DNA of 20,675 nt. It comes from Selenomonas sp. GTDB lineage: Bacteria > Bacillota > Negativicutes > Selenomonadales > Selenomonadaceae. The DNA lies in contig NZ_JALFCU010000091.1 in the NCBI RefSeq assembly GCF_022771645.1, forward strand, positions 1-20,675, written 5' to 3'. Shown in pieces: positions 1-6,847 of this stretch. A model generated the notes under the pieces. It made no database searches. It was not told the origin of the DNA and saw nothing but the letters and a program-made list of their open reading frames with translations. Within the stretch, counting starts at the first letter, position 1; every line of letters begins with the position of its first letter. The translations under genes and the position numbers were made by a program.

Positions 1-518
1 TGCACGGATTTTTTCTCGAGCTCGTCGGCGAGGCGCGCGAGCGCCGTGATGAGGCGCAGCGCTTTCTTGTTCGTGCAGACCTTGATGCTCGTCGGGAACG
101 AGTCGTTCGTCGACTGCGCCATGTTCGCGTGGTTGTTCGGCGAAACGATGTCGTAGCGGCCCTTCTGCTCGCCGAGGAGTTCCAAAGCGCGGTTGCAGAG
201 GACTTCGTTCATGTTCATGTTGACGGACGTGCCCGCGCCGCCCTGGATCGGATCGAGCGGGAACTGGTCGAGGAGTTTCCCGCCGATGATCTCGTCAGCG
301 GCTTCCACAATGGCTTTGCCGATCCGTTCATCGAGGCGGCCCGTCTCCATGTTCGCGAGCGCGGCGGCCTTCTTCACGGCCGCCATGGCCTGGACGAAAT
401 CGGGATCGATCGTCTGGCCCGTGATATGGAAATTGTCAATCGCGCGCATCGTCTGCACGCCGTAATAAACATCCTCCGGAACCTCGAGCTCCCCAAGAAA
501 ATCGTGTTCTTTGCGCAT
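1..518 (-). CDS. aspA: Aspartate ammonia-lyase, 5' part (runs off the window)
   Basis: Aspartase deaminates L-aspartate to fumarate and ammonia in the cytoplasm. In anaerobes the fumarate commonly serves as electron acceptor towards succinate. The first 172 residues are visible and the 3' part lies beyond base 1. The N-terminus MRKEHDFLGELEVPEDVYYG is typical of the aspartase/class II fumarase family. The substrate-binding segments GAGTSVNMNMNEV (94-106) and HANMAQSTNDSFPT (130-143, with the STND motif at 136-139) are intact; the GSS signature loop would lie outside the window. The NMNMNE segment and the strong overall match favour aspartase over fumarase. The start is the ATG at 518-516, preceded by AGAAAGGGG as ribosome binding site. 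A promoter lies about 100 bases upstream (619-647), and the leader contains an AAGCGAG/CTCGCTT inverted repeat (545-551, 591-597). Confidence 0.93.
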   Translation of the reverse strand, partial: MRKEHDFLGELEVPEDVYYGVQTMRAIDNFHITGQTIDPDFVQAMAAVKKAAALANMETGRLDERIGKAIVEAADEIIGGKLLDQFPLDPIQGGAGTSVNMNMNEVLCNRALELLGEQKGRYDIVSPNNHANMAQSTNDSFPTSIKVCTNKKALRLITALARLADELEKKSV

Positions 519-618
519 GATGCTGCCCCTTTCTGAAAAACACAAAGCGAGCCTCGAAAACGCCCGACGCCGTTGTCGCTGCGCTCTCCGCTCGCTTCTC
601 TCTCTTGCTTACGGCCTT

Positions 619-647
619 ATTGTATCATGTATACAATATACACGCAA
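619..647 (-). promoter_or_regulatory. aspA promoter overlapping an inverted repeat
   Basis: Read on the minus strand, a -35 TTGCGT (642-647) and a -10 TACAAT (619-624) are separated by 17 bases. The inverted repeat TTGTAT-CATGT-ATACAA (620-636) covers the -10 and most of the spacer. This is where a repressor would compete with RNA polymerase. The half-site resembles those of GntR-type regulators, but no regulator gene is present here, so the binding protein is unknown. Confidence 0.6.
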
Positions 648-743
648 GCCTTTTTTCGACAAATTTTTGAAATTTTTTTGGGCGCGGAGCACATCGAAAA
701 ATCGCAGTGCAACGCCTCGTGCAAGATAGTGCACAGCTGCAAT

Positions 744-855
744 ACGTGCGCGCACCGGCGACTTGTGACTACTTACATATGTTGCAACCTACAAGCGACT
801 CCCACCTGGCGCTGCGCTTCGCTCCGCGCCTGTCCTCCCTCTGAGAGGGAGGCTG
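744..855. repeat. Dispersed repeat, copy 1
   Basis: This 112-base non-coding element matches 20113-20225 in sequence and length. Shared blocks are ACGTGCGCGCACCGGCGAC, TACAAGCGAC, CCTGGCGCTGCGCTTCGCTC and CGCGCCTGTCCTC, then a terminal palindromic GAGAGGGAGGCTG-type end. About 25 bases between the first two blocks differ. Parts are also shared with 14224-14353. The copy fills the spacer between aspA and fucO and has no recognisable ORF, so it is most likely a REP/MITE-like element. The rest of the 519-743 stretch shows only the aspA leader and promoter. Confidence 0.7.
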
Positions 856-875
856 AGTGAAAGGCGAATGCACAA

Positions 876-925
876 AAGGCTGTGCATAACTCCGGCGATG
901 ATTCGCCGATTTCATGCACAGCCTT
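876..925 (-). terminator. Strong hairpin downstream of fucO
   Basis: The arms AAGGCTGTGCAT (876-887) and ATGCACAGCCTT (914-925) are perfectly complementary over 12 bp and enclose a second stem, CGGCGA/TCGCCG (893-898, 903-908). On the minus strand the hairpin is followed by TTTTG, so it could end the fucO transcript, although the T-run is short. It lies about 95 bases past the fucO stop. Confidence 0.5.
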
Positions 926-931
926 GCTTTG

Positions 932-974
932 TTATCCACATTTTTCACTCAAAAGTGGATAACTTTGTGGATAA
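932..974. promoter_or_regulatory. Cluster of three DnaA-box-like sites
   Basis: TTATCCACA (932-940, plus strand) and TGTGGATAA (966-974, i.e. TTATCCACA on the minus strand) match the DnaA-box consensus TTATNCACA exactly. AGTGGATAA (954-962) differs at one position. The first two sites also form an inverted repeat, GTTATCCAC/GTGGATAAC. Sites 2 and 3 are direct repeats 12 bases apart. The sites lie just after the fucO stop. DnaA binding is inference; the sequence could instead serve as a weak hairpin. Confidence 0.45.
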
Positions 975-1019
975 CTTCTTGTTTTTGTGACGTTCTGCCT
1001 ACGAATAGTACCAAAAACG

Positions 1020-2171
1020 TCAGAGGATGGATGTGTAGATGTCCTCGATCTCTTTTTGCGTGACGTCGCGCGGGTTGCCCGGGGTGCAGGCGTCGGCCAT
1101 GGCGGATTTTGCGAGGAACGGGATGTCTTCGGCTTTGACGCCGAGCTCGGAGAGTTTGCGCGGAATGCCAACGTCATCGGCGAGCTGCTGCACGGCATCG
1201 ATGGCGGCCGTGCGCGCGTCCTCCGTCGAGAGCTTGTCTACATCCACGACGCCCATGGCGCGCGCGATCTCGCGGTAGCGGTCGCCCGTCGCGGGCGCGT
1301 TGAATTTCAACACGGGCGCGAGGAGGATCGCGCAGGCCGTGCCGTGCGGGATGTCGTAGACGGCGGACAGCGGATGCGCCATGGAGTGGTCGATGCCGAG
1401 GCCGACGTTCGAGAAGCCCATGCCGGCGATGTACTGGCCGAGCGCCATCTCGCCGCGCGCGGTGTGGTCTCCCTTGACGGACGCACGCAAGTTCTTTCCA
1501 ATAATTTCGATGGCTTTCAGGTGCATCATGTCGGTGAGCTCCCACGCGCCTTTCGTGATGTAGCCTTCGATGGCGTGGACGAGCGCGTCCATGCCGGTCG
1601 CGGCGCAGAGCTTCGGCGGCATCGATGCGACCATGTCGGCGTCGACGATGGCGACGACGGGGATGTCATGCGGGTCGGCGCAGACGAATTTGCGATGGCG
1701 CTCGACGTCGGTGATGACGTAGTTGATCGTGACCTCGGCCGCCGTGCCGCTCGTCGTCGAGACGGCGATGATCGGCAGCGCCTTGTGCTTCGTCGGCGAC
1801 GCGCCTTCGAGGCTGCGGACATCGGCGAACTCGGGGTTCGTCATGATGATGGCGATGGCCTTGCTCGTGTCGATGGCCGAGCCGCCGCCGATGGCGACGA
1901 GGAGGTCTGCGCCGGCGGCCTTGCACGCCGCAACGCCTTCCTGCACGTTCTCGATCGTCGGGTTCGGCTTGATCTTGTCGTAGACGTCGTAGGCGACGCC
2001 GGCCTGATCGAGGAGCTCCGTCACTTTCGTCGCGACGTGGAACTTCATGAGGTCCTTGTCCGTGACGACGAGCACTTTTTTCGCGCCGCGCCCTTGGACC
2101 TCGGGCACGATGTGCTGGATGGCGCCCGCGCCGAAATACGACGTCTCGTTGAGGATGATGCGGTTGGTCAT
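1020..2171 (-). CDS. fucO: Lactaldehyde reductase (iron-containing alcohol dehydrogenase)
   Basis: This NAD-dependent group III alcohol dehydrogenase is predicted to interconvert L-lactaldehyde and L-1,2-propanediol, recycling NADH during anaerobic deoxy-sugar fermentation. It has 383 residues against 382 in E. coli FucO and matches it along the whole length, including NRIILNE near the start, NPEFADVRSLEG, GTAAEVTINYVITD, RKFVCADPHDIP and EMALGQYIAGMGFSNVGLG. The nucleotide-binding GGGS is at 95-98. The expected metal ligands are present: D195, H199, H262 and H276. The start is the ATG at 2171-2169 with AAGGAGG upstream; an in-frame ATG seven codons earlier would place that site inside the gene. 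No fucose or rhamnose genes are in the window, so the physiological substrate is inferred from similarity. A consensus promoter (2292-2320) suggests it is transcribed alone. Confidence 0.92.
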   Translation of the reverse strand: MTNRIILNETSYFGAGAIQHIVPEVQGRGAKKVLVVTDKDLMKFHVATKVTELLDQAGVAYDVYDKIKPNPTIENVQEGVAACKAAGADLLVAIGGGSAIDTSKAIAIIMTNPEFADVRSLEGASPTKHKALPIIAVSTTSGTAAEVTINYVITDVERHRKFVCADPHDIPVVAIVDADMVASMPPKLCAATGMDALVHAIEGYITKGAWELTDMMHLKAIEIIGKNLRASVKGDHTARGEMALGQYIAGMGFSNVGLGIDHSMAHPLSAVYDIPHGTACAILLAPVLKFNAPATGDRYREIARAMGVVDVDKLSTEDARTAAIDAVQQLADDVGIPRKLSELGVKAEDIPFLAKSAMADACTPGNPRDVTQKEIEDIYTSIL

Positions 2172-2291
2172 GATGGTTGCCTCCTTGTGCATGTGTGTAG
2201 AAATTTTGTCGTTATTGTGTGGATTGTGTTTGCAATCGCACCGTTATCCGTATGTTTTATTTTTTGTTTCTCTTGTTTTCTTTCAATTCAT

Positions 2292-2320
2292 ACTATAGTT
2301 TCTTTTTTGCACGTTGTCAA
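2292..2320 (-). promoter_or_regulatory. fucO promoter
   Basis: On the minus strand a perfect -35 TTGACA (2315-2320) and a -10 TATAGT (2292-2297) have a 17-base spacer. The transcript would have a leader of about 115 bases before the fucO ATG. The surrounding DNA is AT-rich compared with the genes. Confidence 0.8.
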
Positions 2321-2337
2321 GAAACTTCACGCGTTTT

Positions 2338-2352
2338 CTTGTTTGCAACAAG
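2338..2352. promoter_or_regulatory. Palindrome upstream of the fucO -35
   Basis: CTTGTT-TGC-AACAAG is a 6-bp perfect inverted repeat centred about 25 bases upstream of the fucO -35. The position suits an activator site for fucO or an operator for the divergent diguanylate cyclase gene. No regulator can be named. Confidence 0.35.
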
Positions 2353-2443
2353 GATTTTTCCCGCAGAGGTCGAATAGATAAGAAAAGAAACCTACGAACG
2401 TGTCGAATCGGTGAGATTCGTTTCATTATATAGGAGCTTTTTC

Positions 2444-4738
2444 ATGAAACCCCGTTCTATTTTGCGGCTGGCGCTGTTCGCGCTGGTCGTCGCTTTTTTC
2501 ACGCTTCACATCTTCGCGCCGGAGGCGCTCGACGCGTTGCTGCCGGCGCCGGTGCACCGCGCGCCGGCCGTGCAGGATCAGACGACGCCGCTGCCCGATG
2601 CGCCGCCAAACGCCCCGGGGCAGGCGTCTGCGGCGCTGCACGTCGTCCGCATCGGCGTCGTGCGCCCCGCGCTCAGCCCGGGCGCGGGCGCTGCGCTGCT
2701 CGAGCAGCAGCGGGACTACCTCGGCGAGCTCTCGAAGTACACGGGCTGGGACTTCAACGTCATCCCTGTCTCGCCCGATGATGCGGCGGACGCGCTCGCC
2801 ACGGGAAAGATCGACCTCCTGATGCCCGTCGAGCCGCACATCGAGGACGCGGAGCACTACGTGGCGACGAAGCCGCTTCCTTTGCGTGACCTCGTCTGCT
2901 TTTACCGCCGCCCCGACGACACGCGCTTCGGCGTGAGCTTCGAGAGCACGAACGTCGCGGCGCTCGACGGCACGCGCGTCGCCGTCGCGGGCGACCGGCC
3001 GGACCTCCTTGCCGCGTTCCACCGCTTTTGCGCGGCGAACGGCCTCCGGATGACGGTCGTGCCGTACGAGACGGACGCGCTCGCGCAGGGCGCGCTCATG
3101 CAGGGCGATGTCGACCTCGTGCTCGACACGGCGACGTCGAACACGCTCGGCGAGACGCTCGCGCTCGCGTTTGACTCCACCCCGACGTCCATCGCCGCTC
3201 GCCGCGAGGACGCGAACCTCATCGCCATCCTCGACGAGGCGAGCGACACGCTCGACACGGAGATGCCGCTCACGCGCGACGCGTGCAAGCAGGCGTTCGA
3301 GGCGGCGACGCGCCGCCACATCACGTATTTCACGCCGGTCGAGCAGTCGATGATCCACCACTTGCCGACGCTGCGCGTCGCGCTCGCGCAGGACGACCCG
3401 ACGATCGAGATCAGCCGCGAGCTCATCGAGACGCTCTGCAACGACACGGGCCTTTCCGTCGAGTTCGTCACGGCCGGCAACGCGAGCGAGGCGCGCGCGA
3501 TGCTGAAGAACCACACGGCCGACCTCATGCCGGACATCTACACGAAGTCGTCGCGCACGTCGGACTTCTTTTTCACGAACCTCTTATATGAAGAGGACTA
3601 CATCCTCGTCGGCCGCACGGACGCCACCGTCCCGCGCGTCGGCACGATCGCCGTGCCCATGACACAGACGGGCTTCCTCGAGGCCGTGCGGCAGCGCTTC
3701 CCCGGGTGGAACATCCTGCCGTCGACGGACGAGCAGCACGCGCTCGCCGCCGTCTCGAACGCGCGCGCCGACCTCGCGCTGAGCTCCATCGTCTCCATGC
3801 ATGCGACGCGCAACCTCATGCTGTACCCGAACCTCGTGCTCGTGCCGTCGCTGAACAAGATCCAGATCGGCACGAGCCTCGCGATCGCGCGCCACGAGCC
3901 GCGCCTCTTGCAGTCCATCCTCAACAAGGCGCTTCTGCGCCTCGACCCGCAGGAACAGCAGCGCATCCTGCTGAAGCACGAGATCCACACGCCGCCGCAT
4001 TTCTCGCTCGCGTACTTCCTCGCGTTCTACCCGCTGCAGACAGGGCTCTTGCTCGGCGGCTTCTTCCTCTCTATCGCGCTCATCTTCTTCCTGCGCGAGA
4101 TCATCCTGCGCCGCCGCCGGGAGGCCGCCGCGCGCGCCGCGCTCGAGAACTACAAATACCAGTCGCAGACGGACCCTTTGACCGGCCTCTACAACAAGGC
4201 CGCCATGCGCCAGATGATCGAGCACTATCTCCTCGAGCCGCCCGCGCCCGGACAATGCCACGCGTTCTTCATGTGCGACCTCGACCATTTCAAGGCCGCG
4301 AACGACATCTGCGGCCACTCGTTCGGCGACACGATCCTCATCGGCTTCGCCGAGTCTTTGCGCACGATCGTCCGCAGCCGCGACCTCATCGGGCGCTTCG
4401 GCGGCGACGAGTTCGTCGTGTTCCTGAAAAACGGCACGCCAAACGCCATCCCGCGCATCGCCGAGGCCATCGGCCGCGCCGCGACGCTCGTCGACGAGCG
4501 CGAACGCACGTCGAACCCCGAGGCGCAGCGGCACCCCGAGCGCCCGCTCATCACGGTCTCCATCGGCGTCGCCGTCGCCGAGGGCACGTCCGAGCGCTAC
4601 GACGCGGTCTTCCACAAGGCCGACACGGCGCTCTACCACGTCAAGGAGCACGGCCGCGGCGCATGGCGGATGTACGACGAGACGATGGAGGAAAAAGGCG
4701 AGACGGAAAAGAAGAACTTCGCGGACGACGGCCGCTGA
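2444..4738 (+). CDS. Membrane diguanylate cyclase with two periplasmic solute-binding-like domains
   Basis: This 764-residue protein is predicted to make cyclic di-GMP from two GTP in response to an extracytoplasmic ligand. An N-terminal membrane anchor (about 7-24) is followed by a Pro/Ala-rich linker and two successive solute-binding-protein-like domains (about 65-285 and 300-515). A second membrane helix is at about 532-552, then a short basic/coiled linker and a GGDEF domain (about 585-745). The catalytic GGDEF is intact at 653-657. An RxxD inhibitory site (R644-D647) lies five residues before it, so product feedback is expected. DPLTGLYNK marks the domain start. The start is the ATG at 2444, with AGGAG at 2432-2436; an upstream in-frame GTG at 2411 has no such site. 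A small inverted repeat, CGAATC/GATTCG (2404-2420), sits in the leader. The ligand is unknown. Confidence 0.9.
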   Translation: MKPRSILRLALFALVVAFFTLHIFAPEALDALLPAPVHRAPAVQDQTTPLPDAPPNAPGQASAALHVVRIGVVRPALSPGAGAALLEQQRDYLGELSKYTGWDFNVIPVSPDDAADALATGKIDLLMPVEPHIEDAEHYVATKPLPLRDLVCFYRRPDDTRFGVSFESTNVAALDGTRVAVAGDRPDLLAAFHRFCAANGLRMTVVPYETDALAQGALMQGDVDLVLDTATSNTLGETLALAFDSTPTSIAARREDANLIAILDEASDTLDTEMPLTRDACKQAFEAATRRHITYFTPVEQSMIHHLPTLRVALAQDDPTIEISRELIETLCNDTGLSVEFVTAGNASEARAMLKNHTADLMPDIYTKSSRTSDFFFTNLLYEEDYILVGRTDATVPRVGTIAVPMTQTGFLEAVRQRFPGWNILPSTDEQHALAAVSNARADLALSSIVSMHATRNLMLYPNLVLVPSLNKIQIGTSLAIARHEPRLLQSILNKALLRLDPQEQQRILLKHEIHTPPHFSLAYFLAFYPLQTGLLLGGFFLSIALIFFLREIILRRRREAAARAALENYKYQSQTDPLTGLYNKAAMRQMIEHYLLEPPAPGQCHAFFMCDLDHFKAANDICGHSFGDTILIGFAESLRTIVRSRDLIGRFGGDEFVVFLKNGTPNAIPRIAEAIGRAATLVDERERTSNPEAQRHPERPLITVSIGVAVAEGTSERYDAVFHKADTALYHVKEHGRGAWRMYDETMEEKGETEKKNFADDGR

Positions 4739-4827
4739 CGTCAAAATTTTATACAGGTTTTACCAGAACAAAGGCAGGATTTTCGTCCCCGCTCGGCGAA
4801 TGTACCGTTATAACAACCGAAATATCC

Positions 4828-4847
4828 GCAGGCGTTTTTTTGCCTGC
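4828..4847 (+). promoter_or_regulatory. Leader hairpin before the CheY-like gene
   Basis: GCAGGC (4828-4833) and GCCTGC (4842-4847) form a 6-bp stem with a T-rich 8-base loop, ending 7 bases before the GAGGAGG ribosome binding site of the next gene. It could affect ribosome access or stabilise the transcript. No clear promoter or terminator was found in 4739-4868, so this pair may be co-transcribed with the cyclase gene. Confidence 0.35.
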
Positions 4848-4868
4848 CACATCGAGGAGGCAACCCAC

Positions 4869-5267
4869 ATGGAAAATACGGAGAATGAGAGAAAGAAACT
4901 CACGCTTCTCGTCTCGGACGATTCGAAGCTCCTGCGCAAGAAGCTGCGCGCCGAACTCGAGGCGCTCGGCTGCGACGTCATCGAGGCGGAGAACGGCAAG
5001 GAAGCCATCATGAAAGACCTGAAGGACAAGCCGGACGGCATCATCCTCGACATCGTCATGCCCGAGGTCGGCGGCATCGAGGCGCTGCAGGTCATCAAGG
5101 AGGTCAGCCCGGACATCCCGGTCGTCATGCTCTCGTCCGCCGGCACGCCGCAGAAAATCATGAAGACGCTGAAGATGGGCGCGATTGATTTCATCCAGAA
5201 GCCGTACACGACGGAACAGATCACGAAGGCGGTCGAAAACATCCGCAGGAGGATCCCGAAAAAATGA
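4869..5267 (+). CDS. Stand-alone CheY-like receiver protein
   Basis: The 132-residue protein is a single response-regulator receiver domain with no output domain. The acidic pair is D17/D18, the phospho-acceptor is D61 (in ILDIVMPEVGG), the switch Ser is S89 (VVMLSSAG) and the conserved Lys is K111 (QKPY). All residues needed for phosphorylation are present. The start is the ATG at 4869 with GAGGAGG at 4855-4861; the longer upstream reading frame lacks a site. The stop overlaps the next gene start (ATGA), so the two are translationally coupled. Receiver-only proteins act by protein contact or in phosphorelays. The kinase is not in the window. Confidence 0.9.
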   Translation: MENTENERKKLTLLVSDDSKLLRKKLRAELEALGCDVIEAENGKEAIMKDLKDKPDGIILDIVMPEVGGIEALQVIKEVSPDIPVVMLSSAGTPQKIMKTLKMGAIDFIQKPYTTEQITKAVENIRRRIPKK

Positions 5268-5914
5268 GTACGATCGAAGAATACACGCAACGCCTGCTGA
5301 ATGCCGGCGAGCTCAAAGAATCTGAGCTCCCCGACATCATGGAAGGCCGCGTGACCGAGGCCGATCTTCGCTCGCGCGGCATCAAACTGGACGTCGACAC
5401 GCACCCTGCCCGCACGGCGGTGCTGCTTGCCGCAAAGTCCCTCTCGGAAATCAATCAGGAAACGACATACTACGCCGACTTCGTCGAGCTCTTCGTCGCT
5501 TCGCTCCAGCGCTTCATGAAGCTCCCGTCCGTCATCCTGCCCGTCGCCATCCCCGCGCCGACGCTCGAGCAGAAGCACGGCCTCTGGGGCGTGTCGCAGC
5601 GCGTGACGGGCGACGTGAGCATCGTCGACGGCATCCTCGCCCGCGACCGCGTCTTCCTCGCGCTCGCGAGCCGCTATGCCGGCTTCGACCTCACGGAGAT
5701 GGATGAAGACACCGTCGACGCGCTCGAGGAGTTCCTCAACGTCGTCAACGGCCTGTTCATCGTCGAGCTCGCGAACCGCAAGTTCGAGCCCGACCTCGAG
5801 TTCCCCCGCGCCGCCGAAGACGTCATCCCGCGCGGCAGCCACCAGCTGGCGCTGCGCCTCTACACCGCCGTCGGCCACTTCCTGCTGATCTTCTCGACGG
5901 ACGCGTTCCTCTGA
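5264..5914 (+). CDS. CheX-like chemotaxis phosphatase family protein
   Basis: The 216-residue protein has a C-terminal half like CheX/CheC/FliY phosphatases, which dephosphorylate CheY-P. The key segment is DALEEFLNVVNG, with the signature ExxN at E156-N159 and an acidic residue (D152) just before, matching the CheX motif around helix alpha-1'. GDVSIVDG (about 115-122) fits the preceding strand. The first 65 residues have no domain I recognise. The gene overlaps the receiver gene by four bases, so the obvious partner is that receiver. No other chemotaxis or flagellar genes are nearby. Family placement is by motif and predicted order only. An unrelated CheX-fold regulator without phosphatase activity is possible. 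Confidence 0.65.
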   Translation: MSTIEEYTQRLLNAGELKESELPDIMEGRVTEADLRSRGIKLDVDTHPARTAVLLAAKSLSEINQETTYYADFVELFVASLQRFMKLPSVILPVAIPAPTLEQKHGLWGVSQRVTGDVSIVDGILARDRVFLALASRYAGFDLTEMDEDTVDALEEFLNVVNGLFIVELANRKFEPDLEFPRAAEDVIPRGSHQLALRLYTAVGHFLLIFSTDAFL

Positions 5915-5949
5915 GGGTCTGGAAAACAACCACGACGCTCAAAAAATGC

Positions 5950-5978
5950 TTGACACGGTGACGTGCGCCCTTTATAAT
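5950..5978 (+). promoter_or_regulatory. tRNA-Ser promoter, perfect consensus
   Basis: TTGACA (5950-5955), 17 bases, TATAAT (5973-5978): both hexamers match the sigma-A consensus exactly. Between it and the tRNA is a 7-bp inverted repeat, GCTATGC/GCATAGC (5995-6001, 6020-6026), in the 5' leader that RNase P would remove. Confidence 0.9.
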
Positions 5979-6044
5979 AGTTTCTGTTGCGAGCGCTATG
6001 CAGCGCGCCGCACAAAACCGCATAGCATCTCATGGAGAGCATTT

Positions 6045-6136
6045 GGAGAGTTGTCCGAGTGGTTGAAGGAGCACGCCTGGAAAGCGTGTATACGGGGAAA
6101 CCTGTATCGAGAGTTCGAATCTCTCACTCTCCGCCA
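6045..6136 (+). tRNA. tRNA-Ser (anticodon GGA)
   Basis: This 92-base tRNA carries the long variable arm expected of tRNA-Ser. The acceptor strands GGAGAGT (6045-6051) and ACTCTCC (6126-6132) pair. The discriminator is G and CCA is encoded (6134-6136). The anticodon stem CACGC/GCGTG encloses a loop with GGA, which reads UCC/UCU. The T-loop GTTCGAATC is standard. In B. subtilis a tRNA-Ser also lies just upstream of the SRP RNA and dnaX. Confidence 0.96.
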
Positions 6137-6147
6137 TTTTGAAACAC

Positions 6148-6176
6148 AAGCGTGGCCTGCGGGCCGCGCTTTTCTT
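6148..6176 (+). terminator. Terminator after tRNA-Ser
   Basis: AAGCGTGGCC (6148-6157) pairs with GGCCGCGCTT (6162-6171) with one G-U pair and a TGCG loop, followed by TTTTCTT. Confidence 0.8.
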
Positions 6177-6194
6177 GTGCTTGGAATCTTTTTA

Positions 6195-6223
6195 TTGCAT
6201 GCCGTTCCCGCGCGGAATATAAT
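6195..6223 (+). promoter_or_regulatory. Promoter of the DUF4160 gene pair
   Basis: TTGCAT (6195-6200), 17 bases, TATAAT (6218-6223). Transcription would start roughly 40 bases before the first ATG, giving the pair its own transcript separate from the tRNA. Confidence 0.65.
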
Positions 6224-6269
6224 GAAGACGAAATCACATCTCACAATCACGATACGGAGGTGCAACATC

Positions 6270-6506
6270 ATGCGGAAGGAATACTGCGAAAAAAACGGCA
6301 TCCTCATTACGTACACCGATAAGGACGTTTGCTTCGAAGATACGAAAACAGCGGATGCCATCTTGTTTGCCAACGACGGCAGCATCAAGCATAACGATTT
6401 TTATACTGACGAAGTAAAAACGCAGCAATTTCAATCGCTGTTCTCCAAAATTTACAAAAGCATCATCCTGTTCCGCTCGATGGACACGATGGAGGAGACC
6501 GCCTGA
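6270..6506 (+). CDS. Small protein of unknown function, partner of a DUF4160 gene
   Basis: The 78-residue protein begins MRKEYCEKNGILITYTDKDV and is mixed in charge, with no membrane segment or signal peptide. I do not recognise a family. It starts at the ATG at 6270 with ACGGAGGTG upstream; a longer frame reading back through the tRNA has no support. Its TGA overlaps the next ATG by one base (TGATG), so the two proteins are translationally coupled. DUF4160 genes are usually paired with a DUF2442 gene, but this protein does not look like DUF2442. Both genes are visibly less GC-rich than their neighbours, which suggests acquisition. An antitoxin-like role is only a guess from the gene arrangement. 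Confidence 0.7.
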   Translation: MRKEYCEKNGILITYTDKDVCFEDTKTADAILFANDGSIKHNDFYTDEVKTQQFQSLFSKIYKSIILFRSMDTMEETA

Positions 6507-6781
6507 TGCCAACGTATCTGCGAATCCGCGGTTATCGCGTCTACTTCTGGACGAACGAAGGCGACGAGCCCATCCATTTTCATATCTGCAAGGGAAATCC
6601 CAGCCATGACGACACGAAAGTCTGGATCACTCGCGACCGGACGATGGTCGTCGCTCACAACAAAGGACGCATCCCAAAAGCAGACATGGCCCGCATCATG
6701 ATCGTCATGGCGGATAACATCGAAGACTATATCGATTTCTGGAGCGATACGTTGGAACATTTGCGTTTCTATGGGGAATGA
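6506..6781 (+). CDS. DUF4160 family protein
   Basis: This 91-residue protein fits DUF4160 throughout: MPTYLRIRGYRVYFWTNEGD at the start, then EPIHFHICKGNP, which corresponds to the family's characteristic EPPHVHV segment (HxH at about 24-26). The C-terminus NIEDYIDFWSDTLEHLRFYG fits the family's closing W-containing helix. DUF4160 proteins are found in small two-gene modules, often with DUF2442, and are suspected toxin-antitoxin components; their biochemistry is not established to my knowledge. The gene follows the 78-residue gene with a one-base overlap. No terminator separates it from the SRP RNA promoter 27 bases downstream. Confidence 0.8.
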   Translation: MPTYLRIRGYRVYFWTNEGDEPIHFHICKGNPSHDDTKVWITRDRTMVVAHNKGRIPKADMARIMIVMADNIEDYIDFWSDTLEHLRFYGE

Positions 6782-6807
6782 GTGCATAGCGCTCGAGATT
6801 CTTTTGG

Positions 6808-6837
6808 TTGACGCATCCCCCTGTGCTATGATAAAAT
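6808..6837 (+). promoter_or_regulatory. SRP RNA promoter
   Basis: TTGACG (6808-6813), 18 bases, TAAAAT (6832-6837). Transcription would start close to 6845, where the paired 5' end of the RNA begins. This would also be the main promoter for dnaX. Confidence 0.65.
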
Positions 6838-6847
6838 ACGATACGTT

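Noticed and set aside
511..860. Two overlapping plus-strand frames in the aspA-fucO spacer
   Set aside because: They run through the aspA promoter and a dispersed repeat, lack ribosome binding sites and have no recognisable protein features.
987..2381. Long plus-strand reading frame opposite fucO
   Set aside because: It is antisense to a full-length, motif-complete FucO, has Arg/Asp/Val-rich low-complexity translation and no ribosome binding site; a GC-rich shadow.
4739..4868. Possible c-di-GMP riboswitch before the receiver gene
   Set aside because: No conserved GEMM core sequence; only a small hairpin near the ribosome binding site.
3706..5013. Plus-strand frame overlapping the cyclase and receiver genes
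   Set aside because: Arg/Pro/Ala-rich out-of-frame translation crossing two real genes; no ribosome binding site.
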